Part shown: piece after piece, positions 62,653 through 64,000 of the stretch
Numbering within the stretch: the stretch's first letter is position 1
Layout of the letters: each line of letters opens with the position of its first letter
Assembly: GCA_013399115.1 (NCBI GenBank)
Contig: VXAA01001291.1
Location: forward strand, 1 to 64,000
DNA from: Anseranas semipalmata
Taxonomy: Eukaryota > Chordata > Aves > Anseriformes > Anseranatidae
Direction of reading: 5' to 3'
DNA: 64,000 bases
Made by a program: the position numbers and the translations under genes
The notes under the pieces: model-generated
Databases searched by the model: none
What the model was told of the DNA's origin: nothing
Seen by the model: the letters and a program-made list of their open reading frames with translations, nothing else

Positions 62653-63344
62653 CTGCAAAAGTTGCCTGCATGTCTCCATTCTCTCCTACAATGATTCTGC
62701 ATTTTCCTTCAGCCAGTGTACTGATCAGCAGCCCCTCCCAGTACAGGAGGTAGAAAGCAAATGAAAAAATTAAAAGAAGTTGGCAAATGTACCTATATAT
62801 ACAGATTTCATGTTAGCACAGTTATGCTTTAGAAATTATAGCAACAGCAATAGAATTCTGCTGCTGTGATCATGGATAATCAAAGCAAGAGGGAAAAAAG
62901 TCAGTGCTAAAATATTTTTCAAAGGTATGAAAGTCTTTACTGTTGTGTAATTTAAATTTACTTGCCATTACTTGAAATTTCCTTTTGCCTGTGTGATTAG
63001 AATTTAAATGCTCCTGAAGTATATTAACAAATATAATTCCTGTTATATTGCAAAGATTCCGCAGCAACCTTCTCTTACTGTTGAAAACTAAGTAGACTCC
63101 TTAATTTACTACTGAAAATACAAAGCAAAAGTAGTTAAAATGTTTTGAATGTGAACTCTTACTCAGGAACAATCCATAAAGATGAACTAATACAGCACTT
63201 TTTATTCTACTTACACATACACACATCACAAAGCTACAGCAGTATTTTATACAACTGTAAATATGGGATGTTTGCATTTTTGCAAGAATATTTTTGCATT
63301 TAATCTCCTACAGTTTGAGGCCCAATTTTGCTACTAATACATAC

Positions 63345-63468
63345 CTTAGTAATGTAGTGTCTATTTTGGATACAATCCTAGTAGGTTCCCTGAAATCACT
63401 TGGGGTGCTGTGGATTGAGGATACATGAATTGGATTGTAAAACCTAATTGCATGCTCAGAATTTATAC
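63345..63468 (-). CDS. Candidate internal coding exon, unidentified
   Basis: On the minus strand an excellent acceptor (CTGTGCTTCTTTTACTGCTGTCAG) and a strong donor (CTAAG before GTATGT) bound 124 nt. Only one frame is open; it gives about 41 residues including AIRFYNPIHVSSIHS and PTRIVSKIDTTLL. It starts in phase 1 and ends in phase 2. The same sequence can also be read as a signal-peptide-like start (an ATG upstream giving MRRFLMSVLLLLLSG), but that hydrophobic run is the translated pyrimidine tract of the acceptor, so I prefer the exon reading. It may be an upstream exon of the gene at 42-51 kb, but no intermediate exon with matching phase was found. Confidence 0.4.
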
Positions 63469-64000
63469 CTGACAGCAGTAAAAGAAGCACAGACATTAAA
63501 AACCTTCTCATGGGTATCCCATGATGAATGTGCCCAAAAGTCTCCATCTCCACAATTTCTTGAATTTTCAAATTCAAAATGTCATTGTTGAGTAGAAGTT
63601 ACTGTTCCCTGAAGATAGAGTTCAATAGAATATGATCATCACACTGAAGTCTCTATGCAGCCCAAGTAAATTGGGTCTTAACAGGGAGCTAATTGACAGA
63701 GTTAATCTGACCCCCAGGTAAAAATGAAGCTGCAATACCCTCACTGTACCACTACTGTTTATTGTAGCACTGGGCAAATTTTGTGTACTCTTAATGAGAA
63801 ACTATTTATTCTCCCTGCTATACTGATCTTCCTGGACTTGACACACAGAATTCTCTAAGCGGCACAAATCTACAAAAATGGCCTTTTATACAACCAAATT
63901 TCAGGTTTAGTTTGTTAACATTCATGCTACCTTTATTTACTCTTCACCCGTTCTTCCCGAAATACATCTAGCAGAAAGAGAAAAGGGAGAACAAAACCAA
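63469..64000. other. No gene recognised at the right edge
   Basis: AT-rich sequence with no repeat or open frame of note; presumably intron upstream of the 63.3-kb candidate exon on the minus strand. Confidence 0.5.

Larger units (their letters stand above)
51150..63344. other. Noncoding, probably intronic or intergenic
   Basis: AT-rich with microsatellites, homopolymer runs, an assembly gap and a perfect inverted repeat (listed separately). The longest frame (52722-53423 plus, 233 codons), with an overlapping 150-codon frame at 52595-53047, shows no domain and no splice logic. Splice-bounded minus-strand candidates occur at 54865-54949 and 57872-57907, but their phases cannot be reconciled with each other or with the 51096 exon. 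Confidence 0.45.

Noticed and set aside
63308..63577. Signal-peptide-like minus-strand frame (MRRFLMSVLLLLLSG)
   Set aside because: The hydrophobic run is the translated polypyrimidine tract of a strong splice acceptor; the exon reading at 63345-63468 explains the sequence better.
1..64000. tRNA, rRNA, known microRNA, CRISPR, operons or defence systems
   Set aside because: No tRNA B-box context, rRNA segments, regularly spaced repeats or prokaryotic gene organisation were found; the sequence is vertebrate nuclear DNA.

Overview
The window looks like nuclear DNA of a bird. The best evidence is a 5'-truncated CR1 retroposon at about 8.85-9.08 kb that ends in the avian CR1 octamer ATTCTGTG repeated in tandem. 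Other signs agree: there are no operons or long uninterrupted genes, reading frames are short and bounded by splice-like signals, most of the sequence is AT-rich with a few sharp CpG-rich patches, interspersed repeats are sparse, and there are two runs of N typical of a draft assembly. Most long open frames in the GC-rich patches look like chance and are not called as genes.

Layout. 1-345 is a CpG island with splice-donor-like GTGAGC/GTGAGT sites on the plus strand, probably the edge of a promoter and first exon of a gene entering from the left. A possible second plus-strand exon lies at 2308-2390. From 2.4 to 31.4 kb I find no convincing gene; this stretch holds the CR1, homopolymer runs and an isolated CpG-rich patch at 16.2-16.4 kb. 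From 31.4 to 38 kb several minus-strand frames have exon-like boundaries: a 3'-terminal exon (31439-31537), a 135-nt internal candidate (33902-34036), a frame ending in a coiled coil (34333-34670) and another open frame (37552-37908). An old CR1/L3-like fragment lies at about 36.8-37.0 kb.

The best-supported gene is on the minus strand. Three consecutive exons (45612-45734, 45062-45202 and terminal 42245-42319) have good splice sites, all junctions in phase 0, and one continuous 112-codon frame ending in TAA with a polyadenylation-like signal about 280 nt further on. An upstream exon may lie at 51096-51149, and a more distant one at 63345-63468. The encoded C-terminus is acidic, rich in Glu/Ala/Pro, and ends in a short helical Glu/Lys/Gln-rich tail. 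I do not recognise the protein.

Nothing here resembles a defence system, biosynthetic cluster or intact virus. The items most worth following up are the unidentified minus-strand gene or genes, the isolated CpG patch, a perfect 16-bp inverted repeat at 59.35 kb, and a 55-bp tandem duplication at 39.2 kb. Homology, conservation and expression could not be tested, so exon calls rest on splice signals, phase and open frames only.
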